Positions 8,055 to 16,704 of a DNA stretch of 56,549 nucleotides are shown one piece after another. The stretch lies in NCBI GenBank assembly GCA_016742075.1, contig JACVCL010000006.1:1-56549 (forward strand), given 5' to 3'. Each line of letters opens with the position of its first letter. Position 1 is the first letter of the stretch. The translations under genes and the position numbers were made by a program. The stretch comes from Phycisphaerales bacterium (lineage in GTDB: Bacteria > Planctomycetota > Phycisphaerae > Phycisphaerales > UBA1924). The notes under the pieces are model-generated. The model made no database searches, had not been told where the DNA came from, and was given only the letters and a program-made list of their open reading frames with translations.

Positions 8055-8080
8055 CGGGGGTTCCCGGGGAAACGCCCCCG
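8055..8080 (-). other. intercistronic hairpin before major pilin gene
   Basis: CGGGGG (8055-8060) and CCCCCG (8075-8080) can pair around an inner TTCC/GGAA stem. It lies between the GspF-like gene and the first major pilin gene. No U-run follows on the minus strand, so it would act as an RNA processing or stability element rather than a terminator. Confidence 0.3.
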
Positions 8081-8127
8081 GCCCGCGGGATATCGAGAAC
8101 GCTCTCCTCACCCCCTGTATCTGCGTT

Positions 8128-9330
8128 TCAGCCGATCAACGTGACCATGTCCCACATGGGGAGGAAGATGGCCAGTGCTACAACCAGCACAACCCCCGCG
8201 ATCAGCACGACCATCACGGGTTCGATAAACGTGGCGATGTTCTTGGTGAGGTAGGAGGTCTCGCGGTCGTAGTGGCGGGCCACCACGCCGCACATGCGGG
8301 GCAGCTCGGCCGACTCTTCTCCGGCCGAGAGCATGCGCTTGGCGAAAGGTGAGAGGTACCGGCAGGCGAGCATGGCGGCGGAGAGGCGTCCGCCGGTCCG
8401 GACCTGCTCGGCGAGGCGCTGGGCGTCCTCGTTCAGGCGGGGCCGGCCGCACGAGCGGCCGGCGGCCTCCAGGCTCTCGAGAACCCCCAGTCCCGAGCTG
8501 AGGCTGAGCCCGAGAATGCGGGTGAACCGCCCGATGCCCGCGCCGCGGAGGATGCTTTTGATGTAGGGGACGCGGTGGAGGATGTCCTCGAGGATCAGAC
8601 GGCCGTGAGTGCTGAGCCACATGCGGCGGAGGCCGTAGACCGCGGCGCCGATGCTCAGCAGGTACATCCACCAGTGCGACTGCATGGTCTCGCCGAGCCA
8701 GATCAGGATCTTTGTGAAAATGGGCAGCTCGACGCCGCGGGTGGCGAAAATGGCGGCGAACTTGGGGACGACGAACCCGATGAGGAACGACACCCCGAGG
8801 GCGAGGGCGATGAGCACGATGACCGGGTAGGTGAGGGCCGACTTGACCTGCTGGCGGACCTCGTCGGCCTTCTCGAGCATCTCGCCGAGGTGCTCGAGAA
8901 CCTTGATGAGGTTGCCGGTCTTCTCGGCCGCCTCGACGGTTTCGATGTAGATGTCGCCGAAGGTCTTGCGGTGCGGGGCGAGGGCGATGGAGAGACGTTC
9001 ACCGCTCTCGATGCGCTTGGCGACGTCGAGGATGATCTCGCGGAAGGTGGGGTTGTTCTCCTGCTCGCCGATGCTCTTGAGGCCGTCGGAGAGAGGGATC
9101 CGGGCCTCGGTAAGGACGGCGAGCTGGTGGGTGAAGTGCGAGATGTCCTTGACTTTGACCTTCTTGCGGAGGAGCTGCCGCTTCTCGCGCAGCTCGCGGA
9201 TGGTCACGGGTGTGAGGCCCGCCGCGGCGACCTGGCGGAAGGCGGCCTCGCGCGAGGCGGCCTGGGCCACGCCGCGGCGCTGGGCGCCGAGACGGTCGAG
9301 GGCGACGTACTCGAAGGCGACGGAGCTCAT
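8128..9330 (-). CDS. gspF: GspF/PilC-type inner-membrane platform protein
   Basis: A 400-residue polytopic protein with the two repeated T2SSF domains. The first includes [22 protein letters not shown] and [32 protein letters not shown]; the second includes [23 protein letters not shown] and [35 protein letters not shown]. Membrane helices lie at about 165-190, 215-235 and 370-395. It anchors the ATPase to the growing pseudopilus. The ATG overlaps the stop of gspE (ATGA). Length and domain order are normal for the family; PilC is an equally valid name. Confidence 0.92.
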   Translation of the reverse strand: MSSVAFEYVALDRLGAQRRGVAQAASREAAFRQVAAAGLTPVTIRELREKRQLLRKKVKVKDISHFTHQLAVLTEARIPLSDGLKSIGEQENNPTFREIILDVAKRIESGERLSIALAPHRKTFGDIYIETVEAAEKTGNLIKVLEHLGEMLEKADEVRQQVKSALTYPVIVLIALALGVSFLIGFVVPKFAAIFATRGVELPIFTKILIWLGETMQSHWWMYLLSIGAAVYGLRRMWLSTHGRLILEDILHRVPYIKSILRGAGIGRFTRILGLSLSSGLGVLESLEAAGRSCGRPRLNEDAQRLAEQVRTGGRLSAAMLACRYLSPFAKRMLSAGEESAELPRMCGVVARHYDRETSYLTKNIATFIEPVMVVLIAGVVLVVALAIFLPMWDMVTLIG

Positions 9331-11042
9331 GTGGCTCTCCCGAGGGCGTTAGGGTTGTCGGAGAGGGCGGCCGCCGGGTGCGTGTCGGGGGCATCGTCTT
9401 CCTCTACCGCGGCGACACGGGCGACTTCTTCGAGGGTGGTCCAGCCGAGGCGGGCCTTATCGACGCCGTCCTGCCACATCGGGCGCATGCCCGATCGGCG
9501 GGCGGCCTCGCGGATGGCGTTGGTGGAGCCGCCGGCCCCGACCACACGCTGGACCTCGGCGGTCATGCGGAGGACCTCGAAGATGCCGATGCGACCCCGC
9601 GCCCCCTGTCCCGAGCACTTGGTGCATCCGGCGCCGTGCACCCACCGGTCGGACGCGGACACCGAGAATCGCGCGGCGATCGGACCGGCCGGGGAGTAAG
9701 CCTCCTGGCAATCCGGGCAGTTGCGCTTGACCAGACGCTGCGCGAGCACGAGCAGCAGGCTGGTGTTGATGGCGAAGGGTGGACAGCCGAAGTCGACGAG
9801 TCGCGCAACGGCACCGGGGGCGTCGTTGGTGTGGAGCGTGGAGAGCACCAGGTGGCCGGTCATCGCCGCCTGGATGGCGATCTTGGCGGTCTCCTGGTCG
9901 CGGATCTCGCCCACGAGCACGACGTTGGGATCCTGGCGCAGAATCGAGCGCAGCGCGCCGGCGAAGGTCATGCCGATCTCGGGGTTGACCTGAACCTGGC
10001 GCACCATCGGGAGGCGGATCTCGACGGGATCCTCGATGGTCATGATGTTGCGGTCGGGCGTGTTGAGGCGGTTGAGGGCGGTGTAGAGGGTGGTGGTCTT
10101 GCCGCTGCCCGTGGGGCCGGTGACGAGCACCATGCCGTGGGGGTGGGCCACGGCGTTCTGGAAGGCGTCGGTCTGCTCGGGCGCAAAGCCGAGCTCGGCG
10201 AAACCCTTGATGTTCGCGCTGCCGGCGAGGATGCGCATCACGACGTTCTCGCCGCAGACCGTCGGGATGATGCTGACGCGGATGTCGACCTGCCGGCCCT
10301 GGTGGGCGAAGCGGAACTTGCCGTCCTGCGGGCGGCGCGACTGGGTAAGGTCGAGGCTGGCCATCACCTTGATGCGCTGGACGATGCCGGCGTGGGCCGA
10401 GAGAGGAGGGCCCTGCTTGCGCTGCAGCGTTCCGTCGACGCGGTAGCGGAGAATGAGCTCGCGCTCGTCGGGCCCGATGTGGATGTCGGAGGCCCGGCTC
10501 TCGATGGCCTGGGCCAGCATGTGGTTCACCGCGGCGACGATGGGCTCCTGGCCCGTGGTGAGCTCGGCGGACCGGTACTCGGCCGCGGGGCCGCGGTCGC
10601 CGTCGGCGTGCAGCGAGTACGAGCGGGAGATGAGCTGCCTGAGGGCCTCGGGCTCGCAGAGCACGGGCTCGACCTCGGCCCGCAGAGCGGTGCGGAGCTG
10701 ATCGACAGCCTTGAGGTCGAGGGGGTCCGCCATGCCCACCGTGACCACTTTGCCCAGCACAAAGAGGGGGAACGCCGTGAGGCGGTCGGCCAGGGAGCGC
10801 GGCAGCCGCGAGGCGTTGCTGATGTCGATGTCGAACTGCGCCAGGTCGACGTACGGGCACTCGGCGATCCCGGCCCGCACCATCGCGACCTGCCGCGCCG
10901 AAACCTTGCCGTTGTTGATGAGCTCCTGCAGCACGCCGACATGCGACTCGGCGGCCTTCAGCGACGCCTCGGCCAGCGCGGCGTCGGTGATCAGCGACTC
11001 TTCGAGGAGCGCGGAGACGACGAAGTCGTTGTGGTCAAGCAC
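9327..11042 (-). CDS. gspE: GspE/PilB-type assembly ATPase
   Basis: A 571-residue hexameric ATPase that powers pilin extraction. It has an N-terminal MshEN/GspE-N domain (1-~150), then SDIHI (~186), Walker A GPTGSGKTT at 309-317, the Asp box IEDPVE (~336-341), Walker B VVLVGEIRD (~374-382) and the His box TGHLVLSTLHTND (~395-407). Zinc-type cysteine pairs C442/C445 and C473/C476 are present, as in PilB/GspE. It starts with GTG at 11042 and overlaps the PilZ stop by 8 bases. The N-terminal domain of the MshE class binds c-di-GMP in other bacteria; whether the binding motif is kept here was not resolved. Confidence 0.93.
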   Translation of the reverse strand: MLDHNDFVVSALLEESLITDAALAEASLKAAESHVGVLQELINNGKVSARQVAMVRAGIAECPYVDLAQFDIDISNASRLPRSLADRLTAFPLFVLGKVVTVGMADPLDLKAVDQLRTALRAEVEPVLCEPEALRQLISRSYSLHADGDRGPAAEYRSAELTTGQEPIVAAVNHMLAQAIESRASDIHIGPDERELILRYRVDGTLQRKQGPPLSAHAGIVQRIKVMASLDLTQSRRPQDGKFRFAHQGRQVDIRVSIIPTVCGENVVMRILAGSANIKGFAELGFAPEQTDAFQNAVAHPHGMVLVTGPTGSGKTTTLYTALNRLNTPDRNIMTIEDPVEIRLPMVRQVQVNPEIGMTFAGALRSILRQDPNVVLVGEIRDQETAKIAIQAAMTGHLVLSTLHTNDAPGAVARLVDFGCPPFAINTSLLLVLAQRLVKRNCPDCQEAYSPAGPIAARFSVSASDRWVHGAGCTKCSGQGARGRIGIFEVLRMTAEVQRVVGAGGSTNAIREAARRSGMRPMWQDGVDKARLGWTTLEEVARVAAVEEDDAPDTHPAAALSDNPNALGRAT

Positions 11043-11496
11043 GGGGCGTCCCCTCCCGCTGACCGCCCGAGCCCGTGAGCGGCACCGGCTCGCCGTGGGC
11101 CTTGGCCATGTCGAGCACGTGGCCGAGGGCCGCCCGGCCCGCGTCGGTCGCGTCGGTCATGGCACAGCCGAGGTAGTACGACGGCGTGCGGTCCAGCATC
11201 GCCACACGCTGGATGCGAACACGCACCACGGCGGGCGACTGCCCGGCGCCGGCCTGCAGCTCGACGTCGAGCTCGGCCGACTTGGGCAGAAACACCGACG
11301 AGCGAAGCCCCAGGCCGCCGGCGCTGCAATCGACCACCGACACGCGGATGCCCCCCGACTCGGTCACGCTCGGCGACGGGCTGACACGACCGGCCGACTC
11401 GCCGGCGATGCGCGCCACCGCGGCCAGGCTGCAGCGGTACCGCTCGTGCTGGCGGACGATCAGGTCGCTCGCGGGCGTGCTCGGCGTCTGGCTCAT
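11035..11496 (-). CDS. PilZ domain protein, first gene of the pilus operon
   Basis: A 153-residue single-domain PilZ protein. Both c-di-GMP-binding motifs are visible: RxxxR at residues 15-19 (RQHER) and DxSxxG at 56-61 (DCSAGG), followed by the expected strands (LGLRSSVFLPKSAELDVEL, VVRVRIQRV). It should therefore bind c-di-GMP. As the first gene of the operon, overlapping gspE, it is well placed to couple the messenger to pilus assembly. The start is the ATG at 11496; extending upstream adds only Arg/Pro-rich sequence. Confidence 0.82.
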   Translation of the reverse strand: MSQTPSTPASDLIVRQHERYRCSLAAVARIAGESAGRVSPSPSVTESGGIRVSVVDCSAGGLGLRSSVFLPKSAELDVELQAGAGQSPAVVRVRIQRVAMLDRTPSYYLGCAMTDATDAGRAALGHVLDMAKAHGEPVPLTGSGGQREGTPRA

Positions 11497-11700
11497 CTGG
11501 CGTTGAATCCCCGGGCGATGGGCGGGTCGGTTCGGGTGTCCGGAGGCGAAGCCACGGCGACCGACGGTGGTCGGCGTCCACCGCCCGCCGTTCGATGCGG
11601 TGTGGGATCGGGATCGGCTGATCGGCGGGATGCCTTCAGGCGGGGAGCCCGGCTGCCATACGGCCGGGTGCAAGGTCCTCGGACCACGCGGGTCATGAGC

Positions 11701-11743
11701 GGTTATCGGTCGCCGGCGCGGGGGACGGTGCCGGCGGATAACC
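11701..11743 (+). promoter_or_regulatory. bulged 14-bp hairpin in divergent spacer
   Basis: GGTTATC pairs with GATAACC and, after a 3-base bulge, CGCCGGC pairs with GCCGGCG, leaving a 12-base loop. The structure ends 10 bases before the ATG of the glycosyltransferase at 11754 and lies in the 257-base spacer shared with the divergent pilus operon. It may be an mRNA leader structure or a protein-binding inverted repeat. The rest of the spacer (11497-11700) shows nothing recognisable. Confidence 0.4.
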
Positions 11744-11753
11744 TGCCGGGGCA

Positions 11754-13118
11754 ATGCGAGCGATGCTGGCCACCATGGGCTCGGCGGGCGATCTGCACCC
11801 CTTTCTGGCGATCGCCTGCGAGATGCGAGGGCGGGGGCACATCCCGCTGCTGGTGGTGCCCGAGGGGCACACCGCGGCGGTGCGCCGGGCGGGCTTCGAC
11901 CCGGCCGTGCTGCCGCTGCGATCGACCGTGGCCGATCCCGGGGTATTTCTGCATCCGTGGAAGGGGTCGGCGAATTTCCTAAAGCACGTCGTCGTGCCGT
12001 CGACCGCGGGGGTGGTCCGGCGGCTCGATGAACTGATCGGCGCCCTTCGGCCCGACATCATCGTCGCCCACCAGACGGTGCTCGGGACCCCCTGGGCAGC
12101 GGCGCGGCACAGCGTGCCGTTCGCCATCGCGGCGATCGCCCCGGCCTCGTGGCCGAGCGTCGAGAATCCCAGTGTTTACCCCGGCATGCCGGATCGGGAC
12201 CGCTACCGGCCGTGGATGCTGCGGATGGGACACGCGATCGGGGCGGCGGTGACCAACCGGCTGGTGGATCCGCCGCTGAACCGACTCCGGCGCGAGCTCG
12301 GGATGCCCCCGGGCCGGGCGTTCCTCCTGGAAGAGCAGTTCTCGGGGAGCCTGAACCTGGGTCTGTGGTCGCCTCGGCTGCGTGGGCCGGCGTCGGACGA
12401 TCGGCCGAGGAGCCTCATCGCGGGGTTCACGTGGTTCGACGCGGGCGACGAGCCCTCGCAGGGTGGGGGTGGTGATCTGCTGCGGTGGCTGGACGATGGC
12501 GAGCCCCCGATCGTCTTCACCCTGGGCACGAGCGCGGTGGCGGCCGCCGTGGACCGCCGATGCCACTTTTACGAGGCGGCCGCCGACGCCGCGGCGGAAC
12601 TCGGCCGTCGGGCGCTGCTGCTGGTGGGGCAGGACGCCAACGCGCCGCGGCTGGCGTGCGCCGAACTGCGTGTCGAGCGGTACGTCCCGCACTCGATGGT
12701 GATGCCGCGGGCCTGCGCTGTGGTGCACCACGCGGGGCTGAACACCCTGGCCCAGGCGCTCCGCGCGGGGCGCCCGTCGGTGATCGTGCCGCATGCGCAC
12801 GACCAGTTCGACAACGCGAGGCGGTCTCGGCTGCTGGGGGTGTCGGTGACGCTGCCGCGCCGGCGGCTGTCGCGGCGAACGCTGGTGGAGGCGCTCGACC
12901 GCGTGCTGTCGGAGCCGGGCTTCACGTCGCGGGCGGAGGCTCTGTCGGCGTCGCTGGCCGTCGAAGACGGGGCCGCGCGGGCGGTGGATGCCCTGGAGGC
13001 CGTGCTGGGCGGCGCCGTCATGACCGAGCCGAAGGCGGGCTCAGGCCGAGGCGCGGCCGAGGGCGTCGAAGGTGCGCTGGCGCCAGGTGCGGCGCCCGGT
13101 TTTGTACAGAATGTATGA
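11754..13118 (+). CDS. GT1-family (UGT/MGT-like) glycosyltransferase
   Basis: A 454-residue protein of the GT-B fold. The N-terminal domain opens with MLATMGSAGDLHPFLAIACEMRGRGH, and the C-terminal nucleotide-sugar domain includes VHHAGLNTLAQALRAGRPSV and VPHAHDQFDNARR, the UGT signature where a His-Gly and a final D-Q contact the sugar nucleotide. Such enzymes glycosylate small lipophilic molecules; CrtX-type zeaxanthin glucosyltransferases belong here. Next to carotenoid genes it probably acts on a carotenoid, but sterol, macrolide or lipid acceptors cannot be excluded. Its 3' end overlaps the convergent GT2 gene by 78 bases; the last ~35 residues (Gly/Ala-rich) may be non-essential. Confidence 0.82.
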   Translation: MRAMLATMGSAGDLHPFLAIACEMRGRGHIPLLVVPEGHTAAVRRAGFDPAVLPLRSTVADPGVFLHPWKGSANFLKHVVVPSTAGVVRRLDELIGALRPDIIVAHQTVLGTPWAAARHSVPFAIAAIAPASWPSVENPSVYPGMPDRDRYRPWMLRMGHAIGAAVTNRLVDPPLNRLRRELGMPPGRAFLLEEQFSGSLNLGLWSPRLRGPASDDRPRSLIAGFTWFDAGDEPSQGGGGDLLRWLDDGEPPIVFTLGTSAVAAAVDRRCHFYEAAADAAAELGRRALLLVGQDANAPRLACAELRVERYVPHSMVMPRACAVVHHAGLNTLAQALRAGRPSVIVPHAHDQFDNARRSRLLGVSVTLPRRRLSRRTLVEALDRVLSEPGFTSRAEALSASLAVEDGAARAVDALEAVLGGAVMTEPKAGSGRGAAEGVEGALAPGAAPGFVQNV

Positions 13119-14240
13119 GTGCCACTGGATGGCGGTCATCATCAAGACTGCCAGCGGGTGCAGCAGGGCGAGCCACGCGGGGTGGCCGAACCGGCGGGAG
13201 AGCATGAGCCGCTGCACAAGATTCGCGGCCACCGCGCAGGCGGCAGGGCCGACGCCGTCGGCGTCCGCCAGCCCGGCCCACGCCAGCGGAAGATAGACCC
13301 ACGGGAGCACGTGCCCCGCGGCGTGGGCCACCGTCAGGAACACGAGAAGCCCGACCGAACCCAGGCCCTCGTAGGCGTTCTTGGCGAAGCCGCGCCAGGT
13401 CTGGACGAGCCCGCGGTACATCCGGCACTCGCACAAGTCGGTGCCGTCGAAGAGGTCAGACTTTCGGCCGGCAGCCCGCACGGCCCGCGGCATGCGGATG
13501 CCGTCGTGCATCGATTCCTTCCACGCCGCGTGCCCGCCGATCGCTTCGTAGGCGCTGCGCGAGATGAACAGGAACTGCCCGCACCCCGCCGAAGCGGCCG
13601 GGAGACGTGTGCGGCGCATCCGCGGCATGGGGAGGTACGAGAAGAGGATGAAGAAGATCATCGGGATGATCAGACGCTCGCTGAGCGAGCCGGTGATCTG
13701 CCGCGGGAAGGTGGAAACGAGATCGGCGTCGAGCCGGCGTGCCTCGTCGAGCGTTCGGCGCACGCAATCGGGGGCGAAGCGCACGTCGGCGTCGGTGAAG
13801 AGCAGCCAGTCGCCCGTGGCGGCTCGGGCGGCCTGCTGGCAGGCCCACTGCTTGCCGATCCAGCCGGGCTCGAGCGCCCGGGTTTCGGCCCTGACGACGC
13901 GCGGGTCCTCCGCGGCGAGGCGTGCGAGGATGCGAGGGGTGGCGTCGGTGCTGTGGTCGTCGTACACCACGGCCTCGACGCGCGCCCAATCCTGCGCCAG
14001 GACCGAGCGGATCGCCGCCTCGACGTTGGCCTCCTCGTTGCGGGCGGGGATGCAGACGCTGACCTTCGGGCCCGGCGGCCCACCCTCGGGCGCCGGCGGC
14101 GCGTCGGCTCGGCTTCGGCGGTACACGCCGAGGTTAACCCAGGTCATCACGAGCGTGACGAGGGCGCCCGCGAGCCCGATCAGCAGCAACCAGAGCCAGA
14201 CCGACGTCAGCACGACCATCTCCCGGGTGCCATCACCCAT
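13041..14240 (-). CDS. GT2 glycosyltransferase, CrtQ-like
   Basis: A 399-residue membrane glycosyltransferase. An N-terminal helix (residues ~11-33) precedes the GT2 domain with VSVCIPARNEEANVEAAI, VVYDDHSTDAT and the DxD-type FTDADVRFAP. GCGQFLFISRSAYEAIGGH and the acceptor-loop region follow, and two or three C-terminal helices close the protein (~290-375). This plan is that of 4,4'-diaponeurosporenoate glycosyltransferase (CrtQ) and of hopanoid/ceramide GT2 enzymes. With neighbouring aldehyde dehydrogenase, acyltransferase and desaturases, transfer of glucose to a C30 carotenoic acid is the most likely role. The ATG at 14240 overlaps the acyltransferase stop by 8 bases. Confidence 0.78.
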   Translation of the reverse strand: MGDGTREMVVLTSVWLWLLLIGLAGALVTLVMTWVNLGVYRRSRADAPPAPEGGPPGPKVSVCIPARNEEANVEAAIRSVLAQDWARVEAVVYDDHSTDATPRILARLAAEDPRVVRAETRALEPGWIGKQWACQQAARAATGDWLLFTDADVRFAPDCVRRTLDEARRLDADLVSTFPRQITGSLSERLIIPMIFFILFSYLPMPRMRRTRLPAASAGCGQFLFISRSAYEAIGGHAAWKESMHDGIRMPRAVRAAGRKSDLFDGTDLCECRMYRGLVQTWRGFAKNAYEGLGSVGLLVFLTVAHAAGHVLPWVYLPLAWAGLADADGVGPAACAVAANLVQRLMLSRRFGHPAWLALLHPLAVLMMTAIQWHSYILYKTGRRTWRQRTFDALGRASA

Positions 14241-15072
14241 CGACTCCGTGGGATTTCGGGCTCCCGACGGCTCCCGATGCAGCCCGGCGCGCGGCGATCA
14301 CCCCGCTCCGGCCGCGCAGTTTCAGCCAGAGGTCGTACACCGGGTTGATGCGTCCCCCGCCCCCGCCCACTAGGCACGTGAACGCCGGGGCTTCACGGGC
14401 CCGGACGAGGCCCGCCAGCGCGTCGCCGTTGGCCTGCATGGCCGGGCCCATCACGCGGTGCCAGTCGGCGGTCGACGGCGAGGCCCCCGGGGGGGGCACC
14501 TCGGCGAGCCGAACAAAGCACTCCGGCCGCTGATCCTGCCAGAATCCGTACTCGATGGCGCACGACACGACCGCGGCGGGGCGGGTCCGTGCCGCGAGCG
14601 CCGCGGCGCCGGGCCGGATGACGACCGGGTCGCGGACGTCGGTGAAGCGGCCCTGCGGGGTGATCCACAGCGTGGGACGCGCTTCTCGGCCGAACCACGC
14701 CGCGACGTAGTCGAGCATCGCACGCATGCTCACGGGGTCGTCGGGGTCGATGCCGAAGATGCCGACCTTCCGGAAGATCCCGAACTTGCTGAGCTGTTCG
14801 CGGTCCATCGGCGCGCCGTGGGTGCGGCGGGGTGTCAGGCCATGGGCCAGCACCAGCGAGAGGAGCGGATCCCACCAGCTCGAGTGGCTCAGCAGCACGA
14901 TCGCCGGGCCGTCGCGGGCATCGAGTCCGGCCAGCACGCGTTCGGTGCCCGAGGCGATCCGCACCGCGTTGAACCGCTTGCCCATCAGCCGACGGCTGTA
15001 GTTCGAGAAGAAGCGGAAGAACCACGCGCTGGGTTTGGCGGGGATGAGGTCGGGCTGGGCGGCGGGGGCCAT
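14233..15072 (-). CDS. PlsC-type (LPLAT) acyltransferase
   Basis: A 279-residue protein with the acyltransferase HX4D motif in LLSHSSWWDPLLSL (His and Asp four residues apart) and a second block, MDREQLSKFGIFRKVGIFGID, equivalent to the glycerol-phosphate-binding region of the family. A later stretch, WITPQGRFTDVRDPVVIRPGAA, matches the 'P-EG-R' block with Gln-Gly-Arg. Related proteins occur in carotenoid clusters and are thought to esterify the sugar of glycosyl carotenoate, the step performed by CrtO in staphyloxanthin synthesis. It overlaps the GT2 gene and starts 7 bases after the desaturase stop, so it is in one operon with them. Substrate is inferred from context. Confidence 0.78.
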   Translation of the reverse strand: MAPAAQPDLIPAKPSAWFFRFFSNYSRRLMGKRFNAVRIASGTERVLAGLDARDGPAIVLLSHSSWWDPLLSLVLAHGLTPRRTHGAPMDREQLSKFGIFRKVGIFGIDPDDPVSMRAMLDYVAAWFGREARPTLWITPQGRFTDVRDPVVIRPGAAALAARTRPAAVVSCAIEYGFWQDQRPECFVRLAEVPPPGASPSTADWHRVMGPAMQANGDALAGLVRAREAPAFTCLVGGGGGRINPVYDLWLKLRGRSGVIAARRAASGAVGSPKSHGVDG

Positions 15073-15079
15073 GACGCCC

Positions 15080-16681
15080 TCACCCGGCGACGCCGGCCGG
15101 GATGTCCTTCGGTTCGACGAGGGCGGCGGTCGGGACGCCGAAGTCCTCGCACACCGCGCGGGCCGCGGTGACGCCCGACATCAGCACCATGGGCACGCCC
15201 GGCCCGGGGTTGACGCTGCCGCCGGCGAGGTACAGCGACTTGAGCACGCGCGAGCGGTTGCGGGGCTTGAAGCCGCCAACCAGCCGGCCGTGGGAGGCCA
15301 GGCCGTAGATGGCTCCGCCCTCGGCGTTGTACATGGTGTCGATGCCCTGCGGGGTGAGATGACGTTCGACGGCGATGTGCCGCTCGATGTCGGGCATCCG
15401 GCCGCAGGCCTTGAGCTTGTTGATGAGCGTCGGGCGGTACTGTTCGAGCAGGCCGCCGGGTCCCTCCCAGCGCTGGCCAGGCCGGAGGTAGGGGGTGTGG
15501 ATGAGCACGTAGAGCGCCTCGTGGCCGGGCGGGGCCTGCGAGGGGTCGGTTCTCGACGGAACGGCCAGGTACAGCGTCGGATCGCGGGCGGGGATGCCCT
15601 TTCCGTAGATGTCATCGAACTCGTCCTGAGAGCTCGAACTGAACAGGAAATTGTGGTGCGCGAGGTGGTCGTACTGGCGGGTGAGGCCCAGGTACAGCAC
15701 GACGCCGCTGCACGCCGGGGTGTACCGCGACGCGACGGCTTTCTGCTCCTTCTTCGCGGCCGCGGAGGCCAGAAGGTCGCGGTGGGTCCGCTGCACGTCG
15801 CAGTTGGAGATCACGGCGTCGGCGCGGATCGTTCGGCCGTCGGCGGTGACGACGCCCGCGGCCCGCCCGCCCTCCTCGATGATCGTCTCCACCGGCGCCC
15901 CGGCGATGACCTCAACGCCCAGCTCGCCGGCGATGCGTTCCAGAGTGCGGGCGACCATCCGGGTGCCCCCCATGGGGTACCAGCAGCCGTGGTCGACCTG
16001 GGCAGCGGCGATCAGTGAAAGGATGGCGGGGGCGAGGAATGGGCTCGAGCCGACGTACTGCAGGAAGTGCTCAACGAGTTGCCGCACGTGCGGCTCGGCG
16101 ATCATCTTGTGCGCGGTGGCACCGACGGTGCTGTGCAGGCGCATGGCCAGCACGTCCTTCATGATCCCGGGCTGACGCGGCGGCGGGGCCCGCATCAGGT
16201 CGGCCATGCCGCCCAGATCCTTGTAGAAGAACACCTGCTCGGAGAGGCGGTACATCCGGCGGGCGTAGGCGATGAACCCGCGGTATCCCTCGCCCGCCCG
16301 GGTGCCGGGAAACTGGCGGTCGAGCGCGGCGGCCATGGCGTCGACGCTCTTGCGCAGATCGATGACCTGACCGTCCTCGTAGAACAACCTCCACTGCGGG
16401 TCGAGGTCGATGAGATCGATGTAATCCTCGGGCCGGCGGCCGGTGCGGCGCACGATGCCCCGCAGCACCTGGGGGAGCGTGATGATCGTCGGCCCCATGT
16501 CGAAGGTGTAGCCGCCCTCGCTGAGCACGTTCATCTTGCCGCCGAGGTGCGTGTTCTTCTCGATCAGGCTGACACGCCAGCCGCAGCCGGCGAGTTCAAC
16601 GGCCGCGGCCAGCCCGGCGAGTCCGCCACCGATGACGACGGCGTGACGGGTGGGGCCGGTATGAGGGTTCGAAGTGATCAT
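15080..16681 (-). CDS. CrtN/CrtP-like FAD-dependent carotenoid desaturase or oxidase
   Basis: A 533-residue member of the phytoene desaturase family. The dinucleotide-binding motif VVIGGGLAGLAAAVELAG is at residues ~14-31, followed by LIEKNTHLGGKMN and the family sequence YTFDMGPTIITLPQVL. The C-terminal FAD signature is SLYLAGGSVNPGPGVPMVLMSG. It acts on a polyene chain at the membrane. Two paralogues in this cluster suggest one desaturase (CrtN-like) and one terminal oxidase (CrtP-like), but which is which cannot be told by reading. It starts 23 bases after the aldehyde dehydrogenase stop and precedes the acyltransferase by 7. Confidence 0.88.
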   Translation of the reverse strand: MITSNPHTGPTRHAVVIGGGLAGLAAAVELAGCGWRVSLIEKNTHLGGKMNVLSEGGYTFDMGPTIITLPQVLRGIVRRTGRRPEDYIDLIDLDPQWRLFYEDGQVIDLRKSVDAMAAALDRQFPGTRAGEGYRGFIAYARRMYRLSEQVFFYKDLGGMADLMRAPPPRQPGIMKDVLAMRLHSTVGATAHKMIAEPHVRQLVEHFLQYVGSSPFLAPAILSLIAAAQVDHGCWYPMGGTRMVARTLERIAGELGVEVIAGAPVETIIEEGGRAAGVVTADGRTIRADAVISNCDVQRTHRDLLASAAAKKEQKAVASRYTPACSGVVLYLGLTRQYDHLAHHNFLFSSSSQDEFDDIYGKGIPARDPTLYLAVPSRTDPSQAPPGHEALYVLIHTPYLRPGQRWEGPGGLLEQYRPTLINKLKACGRMPDIERHIAVERHLTPQGIDTMYNAEGGAIYGLASHGRLVGGFKPRNRSRVLKSLYLAGGSVNPGPGVPMVLMSGVTAARAVCEDFGVPTAALVEPKDIPAGVAG

Positions 16682-16704
16682 GGTTCAGTGTTCGCGGGGG
16701 GGCT

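Noticed and set aside
9378-11078. A 566-codon plus-strand frame across gspE
   Set aside because: Antisense shadow; the minus frame carries Walker motifs.
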